Translations under genes and position numbers: made by a program
The notes under the pieces: generated by a model
Databases searched by the model: none
Told to the model about the DNA's origin: nothing
What the model saw: only the letters and a program-made list of their open reading frames with translations
Assembly (NCBI GenBank): GCA_007844125.1
Contig: CM017567.1
Span: 18,469,093 to 18,533,092 of the forward strand
DNA: 64,000 bases
DNA from: Sinonovacula constricta
Taxonomy: Eukaryota > Mollusca > Bivalvia > Cardiida > Solecurtidae
Direction: 5' to 3'
In this document: positions 24,724 through 37,118 of the stretch, in pieces
Layout of the letters: each line of letters starts with the position of its first letter
Position numbering within the stretch: position 1 is the first letter of the stretch

Positions 24724-24950
24724 GCCAGTGGCCTTGTAGTAGAGTTGCCGACTTGAAACTCATCTGGCTGCAAAGTCTATCACTGTAAGGGGTTCAATGC
24801 CCGTCTGAAAAGACCTAGTGTATAGAGTTTTTTTTTTTCATTTTACCTGCAATGCACCAATGGGTCAAGCCAGACATTTATGTGGGGTCTTTCTCCGCCA
24901 AAATAGCTTGAAAACAATGCGTCGCTACGAAGTATTTCAAAAACAAAACT
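24724..24950 (+). mobile_element. tRNA-derived SINE, family S1 (copy 1)
   Basis: The head shows a tgtagtagagttgccgact A-box region and a B-box-like ggttcaatgcc, and the body contains atttatgtggggtctttctc and gcgtcgctac. It aligns with 8255-8475 over its full length. Its duplicate is 35364-35575, where part of the tail is deleted, so this insertion predates the segmental duplication. Confidence 0.75.
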
Positions 24951-26446
24951 TAAACAAAACAATCATCTCAAAAACACAGTTGGTATCAAATAATACGTTG
25001 GCTCTATAACTGTTAAGTGAAGTTCAAGACACTGGATTTTATTCCTATAAATTTTATTTAAAATAGAATATGACGATAGATATAAATTGTTAAAATATAT
25101 TTTAATCTCATATATGCTTCAAACAAGGGCGAAGAAACTGGGTAGTATTGCTTTTTAGAAAATTAAAATATTGTCAAAACTTGAAATGCATTGAGAACTA
25201 TGTAAACAATAAGCGCATATATTCTTGTATTTGCATATAGTCATCTGAGAGTTTGAAATTATCTGAGTTCTCAGTTTGAATATTAAATGCAACATTTCGT
25301 TGCCTTTCAGATATGATATAAACTATCTTTATTCACAAGATCCTATAGTATGGTTGTTGTTGTTGTTGTTTATTTTCTCTGTAAACGATGTTCGACATGT
25401 CATGTTAAATTTACTATCCTGTTGTTATCAAACACACAGAAATTGTAGTTGTGTTTCCAAATAAGCAATATTAAAATGTACGTAAAACGTATAAAAGCCT
25501 GTTATATCATCATATTTTGTCTTATTAGCTTTTTATTATTATCATGTACATAAGGTTTGAATGATAATGTGCAGCGTGTATATTTATTGACAAAACACAT
25601 GGCTTTTTATGAAATAAATAAATTAAAAAAAATATATAAGCATATGGTTTATGCGTATAATGTTAACCTTTGATTTGGAAAACGGGTCATATTTCTAAGA
25701 TAAGTTACGATTTTAAATCAATAAATATAAGTATTAATAAAGTGCAGTTGTTCTCCAACATTCAAATTACATGGAAAAATAAACTGATCGTTAAAAACAA
25801 ATTGCAGAAAAAAATCATATTCATTTTCCTCGTATAACACATTTGTCATAAAATATTATTGGAATGGCTTTGAAGGCTGTTTGTAATACGATGACATATG
25901 TTCCTACTTTGGTTGCATTCTTCAATGTATCAGACTAACTTTAATTTCAAAACTTACATTTTAAGTATCTTTCAGTAAGGACGTAAAGGAAAACATTATT
26001 TTCTCCTAAATATATATAAAATTATTCTTATTTTATGTTTGATTTCATCAATTATGTCAACATAATGTCATAAACCCTGTCATATTATTATATTAAATAA
26101 TAATAGAACCGTTTACATAACTGAAACCTCTGTATGCACATCAATTTAAATTTAAATGATTTAGCGATGATAAAAATTTCTATGACGTGTGTATCGAATT
26201 TAGATGTTCTCTTACTTTGATTCAATGAATTATGTATCACTGTTATCAAACCTCTTTTGCGAATGAATTACAACTTGATATTACAACTTGATAACGTGAA
26301 CGTGATTTGTCACTGTAGTTTAATGTGATCAAACTTCGTTTTTTTTTCCAATTTTGTATTTTGCTTTTATGCAGTAATTAACACCGATATTCTTAGTTTG
26401 TAAGTGCAACATGAATTCGTCTTTAGGAATCACTTAATCCTTACAA

Positions 26447-26530
26447 TGGACCAGTCAGTCGCGGAACTACTCGTATGTGTGCTTGAACGTTAATAAGGAA
26501 TTTATGCATCTACGACTCAAAACGACAGAT
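26447..26530 (-). mobile_element. S2 SINE body fragment (copy 1)
   Basis: The plus strand shows ccagtcagtcgcggaactac then tgtgcttgaacgttaa, matching the S2 body at 19010-19060 and 56545-56590 (ggaactac/caac then gcttga-cgtt). Head and far tail are missing or too decayed. Counterpart: 37035-37118. Confidence 0.5.
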
Positions 26531-27539
26531 CAGATAGCATAATTATTGAAAAATAACTATATATAAGCTTGTTCAGAAACAATAAGCTCAAACATCGTCA
26601 AATTTATCAGATATAATCAGCTATTTTTCGAGGTACTTCTGATTGCACTTTTTGCCTGCAATATCGCAAAAATCTTTGACCTAGTTGTTCATTAATTTGC
26701 ATTAACACGCAACCGAAATTTGTTGTTTGGTTTCGTAAAAGTGCAATGGAGACATGGTTATATTTATTCATTTTCTTTGCTTTAATAATGAATGGCGGTT
26801 AACTTATACCTCAAAACACGTAAAGACAAAACACTGGCATTAACAATAAAAAAGTGTGAATAATATTGTGAACTGATCTACAAATCAAATTAAAAGAATG
26901 TTATAAGACAATTAAATATGGTATAAATGTAAATTTGATGTTTGTTTTTTTGTGTGTTTTTTTTTTTGTTTTGTTTTTTTAAATCTTTAGATTATAATTC
27001 AGCTGCAAGCTGTGGTAAAATTTCAAAACTTTAAATATGCACAGAAGAATCATACACAAATCTTTTATGTTGATTTTCATATAATTATTTCTAATAGGTT
27101 GCTTCGAATTTTAATTTGTACAAGTATGGGCTATTTTGTCTAATGCAACATCTGCACGTATTGCAAGTACTTCAAGGAGAAGTATGGACGGCTGATTTTG
27201 ATTCTATTAAAGGATAGTTTCTGTTATTAATATGACAGATGGATGGCCGTTAAAAGATAATTCTACGTGGATATGATTTTTAGTGTTTAAGAAAGTTACT
27301 CTGGTAAAACCCCATAATGATTTCCGATCTTTCTCTTTACCTAATTGGTTGTAATTCCTTGAAATAAGGGCTGTTCAGATTAATTATAGTACTATGTCAC
27401 TGTTTGTTTACACGTAGTTAGTCAAAATTATCGTATCAGATTTTCATAATGGTAACGTTTCTTACCTTTGAATAGAGAGGCATAGAGGTCACGTCTTAAT
27501 TCCTTGCACATATGTGTGTGTCCGCTTAAATGTTACCTT

Positions 27540-27625
27540 AGGTTAATACCTTTGTCATATGCCTTGTTTTAAATTTTAGTATATATTTTGCAATGCCCAT
27601 ATGCATTGTCGTATTTTCTTATAGG
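27540..27625 (-). repeat. R1 5' part, minus strand
   Basis: The reverse complement reads gggcattgcaaaatatata, aacaaggcatatgacaaagg, a decayed version of the R1 opening. Counterpart in copy 2: 38105-38205. Confidence 0.45.
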
Positions 27626-28065
27626 TAATTTACTGTTAATAATATTAAAACATGGAGAAAATGATAAATACATATAGAACTACGGAATTCTACTTATTGT
27701 TGAACTTAATAGCAACAATATAAACATCACAACTGCTAGCTGGCAATTTCGGATACTTCTTTAGGTCATTCTTATCCACGAAGATTTCACGGTAAAATAC
27801 TATTCAAAATAAAAAAATGAAAAGGCACATCATGCACGTTACATATATGGTTCGAGATAACACGCGTAGTTTTTTGTTTTGTGTCTTGACTAATAAATCC
27901 ATGCGATTGTGACAATAACTAAATTGGTTATCTTCCTTGTTGTAAATTTAAATATTTGACTTGGGACAAACTTGAAGATAGTATATATTGTAATATAACT
28001 GCCTGACTAACCAGCCTCGTTTACGATTCAGTGAGTATTATGGTACATTGTTTTATAAATTTAAG

Positions 28066-28145
28066 CCATTAGTAAGTTCGGCACCGTATGACCTATATAA
28101 AGTGTAGGTGTGTCGTAAAACCCAAATACAAATACCATTAGTAAG
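28066..28145 (+). mobile_element. SINE-tail insertion with 11-bp target-site duplication, copy 1 only
   Basis: ccattagtaag occurs at 28066-28076 and again at 28135-28145, flanking 58 bases that start ttcggcaccg and contain gtgtaggtgtgtcgtaaaac. Copy 2 has a single ccatcagtaag at 38869-38879 and no insert. The insert matches 9492-9540. A filled and an empty site with a direct repeat is the signature of target-primed retroposition of a 5'-truncated element after the segmental duplication. Confidence 0.85.
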
Positions 28146-28285
28146 CGAATATCTTTAAGATAGACTAGAAGAAATGTTATAGGGAGGTGTTTGTAAATGG
28201 TCTGATTTCTTAACATGGCATACCATGAGTTAGACTTGTTTTAAGCGTTTTATCAGGACACCGAATAAACACGTGCACATAAGCT

Positions 28286-28528
28286 TCAGTTCAGGAATGA
28301 CGCACATAATAACGAAGAAGAAAACACGTCGACCATTATCAGATACAAAGCATCATGTGCATCATCCTCAATATTTTTAAACCCATACACAACAAGCCAT
28401 CGACTGTCTTTGTCTATAAAATACAGGAAATTGACATTTATGTCCTCGTGGTTCCATTTATACTGTTCTCCTAGGAAAGTCATTATAGACAGTTGAAATT
28501 TGACTTTGAGTTTGAAAGGTTCTGGCAC
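28286..28528 (-). CDS. Open reading frame kept in both duplicate copies, unknown product (copy 1)
   Basis: The minus strand is open for 80 codons, with a central part MTFLGEQYKWNHED, NVNFLYFID and RWLVVYGF, then DDAHDALYLI. Copy 2 keeps the frame and extends it to 108 codons (38889-39215). The residue composition looks protein-like but I recognise no domain. Between copies I count about a dozen amino-acid-changing differences against one silent one, so there is no sign of conservation; relaxed or diversifying change, or no coding at all, fit equally. Confidence 0.2.
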   Translation of the reverse strand: MPEPFKLKVKFQLSIMTFLGEQYKWNHEDINVNFLYFIDKDSRWLVVYGFKNIEDDAHDALYLIMVDVFSSSLLCASFLN

Positions 28529-29096
28529 TTAACTTGAATACACTTATCTGCTTTTATCGAAGACATGTTAAAAATGTGACAAGAGGTACTTTATTTTCAA
28601 ACAAACAGAACATAATTACATTATTCAATTCAGAAAAAAAAAACATAGGAAGTTTGTCTTTTAAAAAAGGGGCTCTTAAGTGAGGCCAATTTGCTGTATT
28701 GAAAGACGGCCGTCTGTTGGAAAATTCGCCTGGCGTCAATCATGATACATACTTCATGCTTTCATTCATGCTTTTATTTTTTTGCTTTTATTTTTTAACA
28801 CTTAACAGATTATATATTTATTTACACAACGAACACCCAAAGAAATGTTGAAATAGTTACAATGGACGCGTAAATATTAAATTACAAAATACTTTACTTT
28901 TTTAAACTTCAATCATTTGTTTATTGATTTTCTGCATTCGCTTCAATGAGACGTTTTATAATATTCATTCTCTGCATCAGTTTTAATTGTAGGGATATGA
29001 CATACTTATGGCTATGTACGAGTAAGGAAGCAAGTTTAAAGATAGGATTTGTAATGGTGTCAGAAATTAAAGTAATGTTTTAACTTACGTGGTGAT

Positions 29097-29185
29097 AAAA
29101 TCAGCATTGCAAATCTGGTTTCAAATCCGCGACCTTAAGTATAAAAAGCCGACACGCTCTCCACTCTCCACTGAGTTGTTTATGA
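29097..29185 (-). mobile_element. Degenerate tRNA-like SINE head (copy 1)
   Basis: On the minus strand gtggagagtggagagcgtgt resembles an A-box region and gcggatttgaaacc a B box about 35 bases on. It is also present at 39725-39813 in copy 2. A plus-strand open frame of about 65 codons crosses it in both copies but has no recognisable motif, so I do not call it as a gene. Confidence 0.4.
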
Positions 29186-29628
29186 GTTCAATAGCTTTAA
29201 AAAATAAAATAAAAATGGTATCCAGAAAGGAAGAGGTGTCACCATCATTTAAAAAGGCAATATTAAGTATGTTTCTATACCTATAATGGCTATGTCACAA
29301 TGTACTTGAAAAAAACTGATTGCTTCGTTATCCGCATTTACAGACCGCAGTGTGTTGTCGTGCTACAATTACGAATGTATATTTTAGAAGGCAGTCAACA
29401 TGTCGATTAAAACTATCCTTCTGACTTTTGTCAATTCCGTAGGTATAAAACAGTATTTTATCTCACGAGGAACTAAAGGAACATAACATTACAACAAGTC
29501 AACAGTTTAATAATTTAGACAAACAAATAATAAGACTGTTCAGTGTATCTGACAGCAAAGTAATGTGCCACATAAAGATTCCTATTAATGATGTGAAGTA
29601 CATATGTCTTCAATATGTACGTAGCATA

Positions 29629-29771
29629 ACGGTAGTGTAAAAAAATCAGCGCACTGCTAATCAGCGACTATTTGTCATTATGTATGTAAATGTAATTACC
29701 TGTCAGTCTACAGCAAGAGAAATCACTGATTTTCCCGCAATAAAAGTTATTCACCAACTATTATTTCCTAC
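29629..29771 (+). repeat. R2 dispersed repeat (copy 1)
   Basis: Begins acgtagcataacg and ends near ttattcaccaactatta. It is matched in inverted orientation at 5531-5666 and directly at 40247-40399. Confidence 0.75.
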
Positions 29772-29989
29772 TTACTTGTATTGTAAGTCAAACCTTTATG
29801 ACAAGAGTGAAAAGTAAATTTGCTGTAATTTTACATTTGGTTTACATTTGGTTTTTATCAGTTTGCTCATGTCAAGATTAATGCATGTACACGCGAAATG
29901 CACATTATAAACATTTTATTATATAACCAATGCGTTACCTTCTAGTTCAATTTTATTCTTGGAAATACCAGTTATCGTGATGATGCCTG

Positions 29990-30180
29990 AATGATCAGTC
30001 GGGTACGGAAGGCCACGGTTTCAAACCCGGAATGCAAAATGCCAAATTTGTCGAAAGTTTAGCGGTTAGTCTCTTTGCCAGTTGCCGAGTCTGGTCGGAC
30101 TGGTGTCGAATTATTGTCACTGGGTGTTGTATCATGCCAAGCACGGACAACAAGCTACACATGGTAAAGGCAGGATTATC
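29990..30180 (+). mobile_element. Diverged tRNA-like retroposon (copy 1)
   Basis: A B-box-like cggtttcaaacccg near 30028 is followed about 90 bases later by cactgggtgttgtatcatgc, which resembles the S2 body word gactgggtgtgatatcatgc. It is probably an old S2-related copy in plus orientation. The duplicate at 40610-40800 keeps an open frame of 87 codons, broken in copy 1, so that frame is not a conserved gene. Confidence 0.4.
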
Positions 30181-30382
30181 GTACGTTTCAAGTGGACACC
30201 GTTTCCGTTGACTTAAATATTGTTAGATAGAGGTAGTTAATAGTCAACTAAGAAAGGAATAACCAGTGTCTAGAATAATAAAAGCCTCTGTCTTGGTGCA
30301 ATTCAATGGAACTTTTATCAAAACAAGGCTCAATGTCTTAGATTAGGACTATGATACAGACCTAAATCTTTGTAAAACACAC

Positions 30383-30389
30383 CCTAAAC
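30383..30389. other. Junction of the two duplication copies (7-base filler)
   Basis: Copy 1 ends in tttgtaaaacacac and copy 2 begins aacacatctgtgatgagtc. Seven bases (cctaaac) between them match neither outer flank. No extended homology joins the two ends. Confidence 0.6.
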
Positions 30390-30500
30390 AACACATCTGT
30401 GATGAGTCATTTAAGAAACAGAATAGTCAGTCGGCGAAAGGGACATAAATGCATATCAGCACAAGCGTCAGTATATGGCACTGTTATCATTTTACATTCA

Positions 30501-30509
30501 TATATATAT

Positions 30510-30596
<87 letters not shown>

Positions 30597-30651
30597 TGTG
30601 TGTGTCTGTGTGTGTGTGTGTGTGTGTTTGTGTGTGTGTTTGTGTGTGTGT

Positions 30652-30711
<60 letters not shown>

Positions 30712-30800
30712 CTGTGTGTGTGTGTGTCTGTGTGTGTCTGTGTCTGTGTCTGTGTGTGTGTGTTTGTGTGTGTGTTTGTGTGTGTGTGTGCGTGTGTGTC
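30501..30800. repeat. (TG)n microsatellite in copy 2
   Basis: About 300 bp, starting with a short TA run, then TG with occasional TC and TT interruptions in the right two thirds. It replaces the pure (TA)n array of copy 1 between the same flanks. The long open frames of Cys-Val or Thr-His repeats across it are artefacts. Confidence 0.95.
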
Positions 30801-31486
30801 TATCAAAATGAACATAATTCAGCTTCCTAATGGCTGCTTACGATTTTCATTGAGAATATGAGTATATTTGCATTATCCAATTTTGTGAATGATACTGTTT
30901 TTACAGACCAATCTGTCCATAAGTAATGAGACAGAAATACAACCTTACAATATGCAACAGATAATTCCCTATGATACGGATTTGTTTTGCCAGTGCTATA
31001 TCCCTTTGTTACAACAGAAGTCTGGATATGTCAAGAGTGCTTTGTTTGTTTTAATTCACTGTTGATGGCAACAAATATTTGAATGACAAAACAAATGGAG
31101 TTTCCTTGATTAAAAATAATACAGATGCCATTAAGCACTGTTTTGATAAAATGTTCACCACTACTAACAAATTGTATTTTTGTTACCAAGGAAGTATTGA
31201 CAACTGGTGAGCAGTCGTAGTTTGTTCGTTAATTACTATATAGATACGTTTGTAAAATATTAGAAAAATTAGATTATAGTGTAATTTAGGAGAGTATATT
31301 GTTAAGATGTTTACAAGTAAGCATGGCAGGTTGCTTGTATCACCTATTTCTTCTGATTGTTTAATCAAAAGTTTAAACTATTGTTTAGACTTATAAAAGA
31401 ATAGTTTCCCCCAAAGTAAATTACCAAACGCTTACTTCAAATTACTTTGCATTCTCGCGTGTGAATTCTTGTATTTACATTGTGGA

Positions 31487-31600
31487 AGCGCAACGCTGGT
31501 GTGCTCAACAAACCTGGTTTAAGAACCTCAGCTGATCCCCAGTTTGCCGACTGACGATCTAGGGCGGTAACTTTTTTGTCTGAATGTTTGTCTTATATAT
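31487..31600 (-). repeat. R1 core repeat, minus strand (copy 2)
   Basis: Duplicate of 20717-20835; the reverse complement shows the aaaagttaccgcc block and the caggtttgtt block. A few bases are lost around the cagtcggc word relative to copy 1. Confidence 0.6.
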
Positions 31601-31679
31601 GTGCATTAATTCATATTTACATAACGTAAATATAATATTGGGGTTCTGTGTTTAACTATATGTTCACTGCTTTGTAAAA

Positions 31680-31835
31680 AGACCGCCAGAAAAAAATGTG
31701 TAGTTGGAGCGCTCCCTTTACCAGTTGGTATCTTACCGGATGACCGTTCCTAGGCGGTAACGATTGTTGTTGTTTGTTTTGTCTCTGTGTTTCGCTACTT
31801 TTACATTTACTCTGCATGCCCTTGTCTCTTGTTTA
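31680..31835 (-). repeat. R1 core repeat, minus strand (copy 2)
   Basis: Duplicate of 20925-21080, with the gttaccgcc, gggagcgctcc and acacagagacaaaac words on the minus strand. Single-base indels against copy 1 shift every overlapping open frame. Confidence 0.6.
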
Positions 31836-32769
31836 AAAAATTTAATATTCGTAGTAATTATCATAGGATGTTTTCTTATTATAGAAAAAGCTATAAACAA
31901 GTTTTTGTTCTTGTTACCAAGTCGGGGGATTAATTATTGCATTGCGTCCTCAATTTCGTTTTCTTTATTTTCCCGTCTAAAATGCAAAATCCGTTTTCTC
32001 TTGGTGGTACTGTGGGTGTATTCATTAGAGAGCCATTGGACGTCGTGTCTTTGATCGTTGCTATATTGGGAGATTTAATTTAATGGTTTCGTGCAGCGAA
32101 GTTAACTCTTTGCTTCAAAGGTGATTTCCGTTTCTTTGAAAAGATGTTATTTTGACACCAACAAAACATGTAGTAATCTGGAGAAGGCGGTGTCTTCAAA
32201 CAGATGCACTGCTGCTTCCGTTTAGTAAACCATTCGGGCTATGCTTATAATCTTTGCAAAACTATGGCCATAACACAACTTTTTATTTGTAACACTAGAG
32301 TAAGTCTCGGAATAAGATGAGCGGTTTATAAATTGTATAAGTAGTGTATTTTAATTAAATAGCATTATAAACTGTAAGGTATGATTCATTTAATTAAACA
32401 TATTTATTAATTCAATTATAATCATACAGAAGAAAAACCATAACTTTTTTTTACTTGCACTCAGATCTTAAAACACAGAAGTTGCATATATCGGTAATAA
32501 ACGTATGCATAAGCCAGTAAATCAATGGTTTTACTGGCTAGGTGTCGGTACACACTTCGTGTCAAACTTAATGTATACACATTGTTTGGGGGATACAGTT
32601 GTAGTATCTGCTTCCATTTATCAATTAAGCTTTTAATGTACTTTAAGTATTACGTATGTAGGCGAGGTATTTATAAAGGCCTTAAAACCACAAACTTGCG
32701 ATAACACAGATTAATCAAACAAAACGCGAGGTGAGAATCAATGACGTAACTGTAAGATTTGCTGTTTTT

Positions 32770-32885
32770 TCATTGACCAAACAATATATTTGTTCTTACT
32801 TTTACATTTGGCTTGCATGTAAATGACGTTGTCCTGTGCCTTTTCAAATTTTGGTATATGTTGCAATGCTCATTGGACTTCATAT
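32770..32885 (-). repeat. R1 5' part, minus strand (copy 2)
   Basis: Duplicate of 22160-22295 with the attgcaacatatacc and ggcacaggacaac words on the minus strand, and a small deletion near the opening word. Confidence 0.6.
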
Positions 32886-33900
32886 ATTCTTATTTACTAA
32901 TAAAACAGCATGCGTAGCTCTGCGGCAATTAACGTTGAGCTTTTACAATTTTTGACTCAAGTATAAACATTATTTTGGCCGCTTTCGTATTATAGACGAA
33001 ATTTACAGATATGGCTCAACATGTCCAGCCTCATGTGGCATTCAGAAATAAGAAACTTGTTTTCCTTCATTGTGAAATTCTTAATTCTTATCTGTTATCT
33101 TGTTACCAGTTTGCAAGTACTTTTGGTAATAATGCAGATTTGTTGTTTTTCCTTTCAAAGCTGTTATTAAAACGTTTTAGAGAAAATATCGATAAAAGAA
33201 TTGTGTGCTTATAATCACACTTTGAATATATGTAAACATGCCAATTATAATTGTATATTGTGTAGAAATGTGTACATTTTAATGACCTAAGTGTGAAGCC
33301 AAAGGATACTAATGCAAACAATTTAGGCAAGTTCGCTTCTCTTTTGCCTGTAGGATGTTGACAAGAGTAATCTTAGTAAACTGGAGTCATTCGATCTACT
33401 GAAATTCCTTCTTCTAGTTGACGATTATTTAATGTTGTGTTTACATTATAAACTATTATTATTATCTTATATTATAGGCTATATTCTAAACTACGGTCTA
33501 TCACGACAAGCCAGCTAGGCGTTGTCTTAACAGAGACGTTTAGATGTATCTTTGGAAGATGACATATGAAACAACGACATCGGTTTACCAAAAGAAACAG
33601 TAACACAGACGTTAACCATTCACATATACGTATAACTGTGACACTTCAAGCAACAGGACAACCGCAAAAATAATAAATACTATTACTGTGAGATGCTTCT
33701 AATATGCACACTGCTTTTTTTTAAATATTACTATACTTGGCAGTCAGAGACTTTAAGGTGTTTTCAAAGTCTTCCTTATTATTATTTGAGGATTAAAAAG
33801 CAGCTATAGCGATACTCAATTCCCGGATTTACATAAATTCTCAATGTGGGCGCCATAACAACATTTTTGTCTGTCGTATGCATTCGGTTGCTTGATTCAG

Positions 33901-34048
33901 CTAGGTATGATTTGCTTTTGTTTTATACATGCGTACTACGTTACTTCATCGTCCATTCAAGGGCGTGATGCTGGAGACATACTCATATTGCTTTATGAAC
34001 TTGATACTGAAAAGCTGATGAAAGACATCGTACTGCAAGGCAAACCAG
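33901..34048 (+). CDS. Candidate 148-bp exon, unknown protein (copy 2)
   Basis: Same length, frame, acceptor-like cttgattcag and donor-like accag/gtaacc as at 23291-23438. The readable part is GRDAGDILILLYEL, then DTEKLMKDIVLQGKP. No family is recognised. See copy 1 for the argument for and against coding. Confidence 0.2.
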
Positions 34049-34508
34049 GTAACCTAAATTGCTTTTAAATTTAATCTGTTTTCGGTTTGATTAAATGGCC
34101 TTTACTTTTGTAATGACAATTGGTGTATGACAATAATATTAGCAGCATTGTGCACTATTTTAGCATATATAGTATCTAATATATTTAACATTTACTGCTT
34201 TTCTTCCATAAAAAGTTGTTGGAAGTCTTTACATATGTAAGCAAACTAATTATTTTCAAATTGAAAGCTTGTCGTTCTGAAAATAGATCGGGCGGTGGGA
34301 TGCAATTTCGTAATTTGATTTCCTATGTATACATAGTGAATTGCGTGTAACTGCAGCCATATCTAAATTTGAAATTTTCATGAAGTTATACGGTTGTCAA
34401 GGGAAATATCAGGGAAAATTATTAGACAGCCGCAAATACCATACGTCAAAACACAATCAGCCAACCTACGCAGAAGTGTGATGCGGACTAAAATGCACCA
34501 GAAAGAAT

Positions 34509-34541
<33 letters not shown>

Positions 34542-34547
<6 letters not shown>

Positions 34548-34665
34548 GCTTTGAATTGCACACATCCTACTAGCTATTAAATAAATAATATTATATATAA
34601 TATAAATATTTATTTATTTATTTATATATTCTAGCTAGTGGATGTGTGCAATTCAAAGCAATATT
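34542..34665. repeat. Foldback / MITE-like inverted repeat, copy 2
   Basis: Same arms as 23912-24030, now with one extra base in the left arm (cacatcctactag for cacatccactag), so pairing is no longer perfect. The left flank has expanded to about 30 bp of TA. The right arm is unchanged. Confidence 0.85.
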
Positions 34666-35363
34666 AAGGAATCAAATACACGATGGTACGATGATGTTTT
34701 TAATTAGATCAGAAACTATACTTAAATTCATTGAAAATATGACATTTTTTCATTATCATATGAGGTCAACAACATGTATCAAAAACTTAACCTATACCGT
34801 GCCGTGGGTATGAGATTGCATTTCGTAAAACCACGGCTATTAGCGAAGTGCAAGTTTTTAAGGTTCTATGCATACATATTTTATAAGATGTAATCAAATG
34901 CGGTGTATGTACGACATATGTGTTTGAAGTTGAATTTCTTAAAACGATTGATGTTTTAAGTAATTTGAATTAATTGACGTGATAATTTCTCGTAATATAT
35001 TGACATGATTTTCATGTTTCTCTGGGTTTTCTTTCTCGATGTTTGAATGATAGCACTTGGAATTAGATTAAAATTTGTGTTTGTGTGAAATCAGATTCAT
35101 ATGTAAACATTATTAATAATAATAATAACCAAGCTATTGTTACGAAACTGTGTGTATCTGTAAAATTTAATATATTTTCCTTACTTACTTTATATGTCTC
35201 CTCATTGTTGTCTGTAACGATTTAAGTTTTTTTCGATACGAGAAAATATAAAAATAATGCATTTATTGTATGTATATTTATGTTAATATATCTTCCTTAT
35301 TCTTCTGAGTGTGTTTATTTTGTTAAATACATTTTAACAATGTTACCGTAACAAATCATCAAT

Positions 35364-35575
35364 TGCCAGTGGTCTTGTTGTAGAGCTGCCGACTTGAAAC
35401 TGTGGCTGCAAAGTCTATCACTGTAAGAGGTTCAATTCCCGTTTGAAAAGACCTAGTGTATGGAGGTTTTCCATTTTACCTGCAGTGCACCAATGGGTCA
35501 AGCCAGACATTTATGTGGGGTCTTTCTCCGCTAAAATAGCTTGAAAACAAAACTAAAACAAACAAAACAATCATC
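35364..35575 (+). mobile_element. tRNA-derived SINE, family S1 (copy 2)
   Basis: Duplicate of 24724-24950. It lacks several bases in the anticodon-arm region and about 30 bases of the tail, including the gcgtcgctac word. It is therefore an inherited copy, not an independent insertion. Confidence 0.7.
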
Positions 35576-37034
35576 TCAAAAACACAGTTGGTATCAAATA
35601 ATACATTGGCTCTAGAACTGTGAAGAGAAGTTCAAGACACTGGATTTTATTCCTATATATTTTATTTAAAATAGAATATGAAGATAGATATAAATTGTTA
35701 AAATATATTTTAATCTCATACATGCTTCATACAAGGGCGGAGAAACTGGGTAGTAGTGCTTTTTAGAAAATTAAAATATTGTCAAAACTTGAAATGCATT
35801 GAGAACTATGTAAACAATAAGCGCATATTATTTTGTGTTTGCATATAGTCATCTGAGAGTTTGAAATTATCTGAGTTCTTAGTTTGAATATTAAATGCAA
35901 CATTACGTTGACTTTCAGATATGATATAAACTATCTTTATTCACAAGATCCTATAGTATTGTTGTTGTTGTTGTTTTTGGATTTTCTCTGTAAACGATGT
36001 TCGACATGTCATGTTAAATTTACTATTCTGTTGTTATCAAACACACAGAAACTGTAGTTGTGTTTCCAAATAAGCAATATTAAAATGTACGTAAAACGTA
36101 TAAAAGCGTGTTAGATCATCAGATTTTGTCTTATTAGCTTTTCATTATGATTATGTACATAAGGCTTTGAATGATAATGTACAACGTGTATAGTTATTGA
36201 CAAAACACATGGCTTTTTATGAAATAAATAAATTAAAAAAATATATAAGCATATGGTTTATGCGTATAATGTTAACCTTTGATTTGGAAAACGGGTCATA
36301 TTTCTAAGATAAGTTACGATTTTAAATCAATAAATAAAAGTATTAATAAAGTGCAGTTGTTTCTCCAACCTTCAAATTACATGGAAAAATAAACTGATCG
36401 TTAAAAACAAATTGCAGAAAAAAATCATATCCATTTTCCTCGTATAACACATTTGTCCATAAAATATTATTGGAATGGCTTTGAAGGCTGTTTGTAATAT
36501 GATGACATATGTTCCTACTTTAGTTGCATTCTGCAAAGTATCAGAATTAATTTCAGTACTTACATTTTAAGTATCTTTAAGTAAGATCGTAAAGGAAAAT
36601 ATTATTTTCTCCTAAATATATATAAAATTATTCTTATTTTATGTTTGATTTCATCAATTATGTCAACATAATGTCATAAACCCTGTCATATTATTATATT
36701 AAATAATAATAGAACCGTTTACATATCTGAAACCTCTGTATGCACATCAATTTAAATTTAAATGATTTAGCGATGATACAAATTTCTATGACGTGTGTAT
36801 CGAATTTAGATGTTCTCTTACTTTGATTCAATTAACCATGTATCACTTTTATCAAACCTGTTTTGCAAACGAATTACAACTTGATAATGTGAACGTGATT
36901 CATCACTGTATTTTAATGAGATCAAACTTCGTTTTTTTTTTCAATTTGGTATTTTGCTTTTATGCAGTAATTAACACGGATATCCTTAGTTTGTAAGTGC
37001 AACTTGAATTCGTCTTTAGGAATCACTTATTCCT

Positions 37035-37118
37035 TACAATGGACCAGTCAGTCGCGGAACCACTCGCATGTGTGCTTGAACGTTAGAAAGGAATTTATGC
37101 ATCTACGACTCAAAACGA
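37035..37118 (-). mobile_element. S2 SINE body fragment (copy 2)
   Basis: Duplicate of 26447-26530 with the cagtcgcggaaccactcgca and gcttgaacgttag words. Confidence 0.5.

Larger units (their letters stand above)
19849..30382 (+). repeat. Segmental tandem duplication, copy 1
   Basis: The whole interval is collinear with 30390-41000 and in the same orientation. Landmarks pair consistently: tatggctcaacatgtccagc at 22405 and 33010, the foldback at 23912 and 34542, the S1 SINE at 24724 and 35364, the minus-strand reading frame at 28286 and 38889, and the R2 repeat at 29629 and 40247. Substitutions run at a few per hundred bases by eye. Indels larger than 50 bp are listed separately. No complete gene is recognised inside. 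Confidence 0.95.

Noticed and set aside
30399..30861. Long open frames of Cys-Val-type or Thr-His repeats on both strands
   Set aside because: They are translations of the (TG)n microsatellite. All frames of a dinucleotide repeat are open, and copy 1 has (TA)n at the same site.
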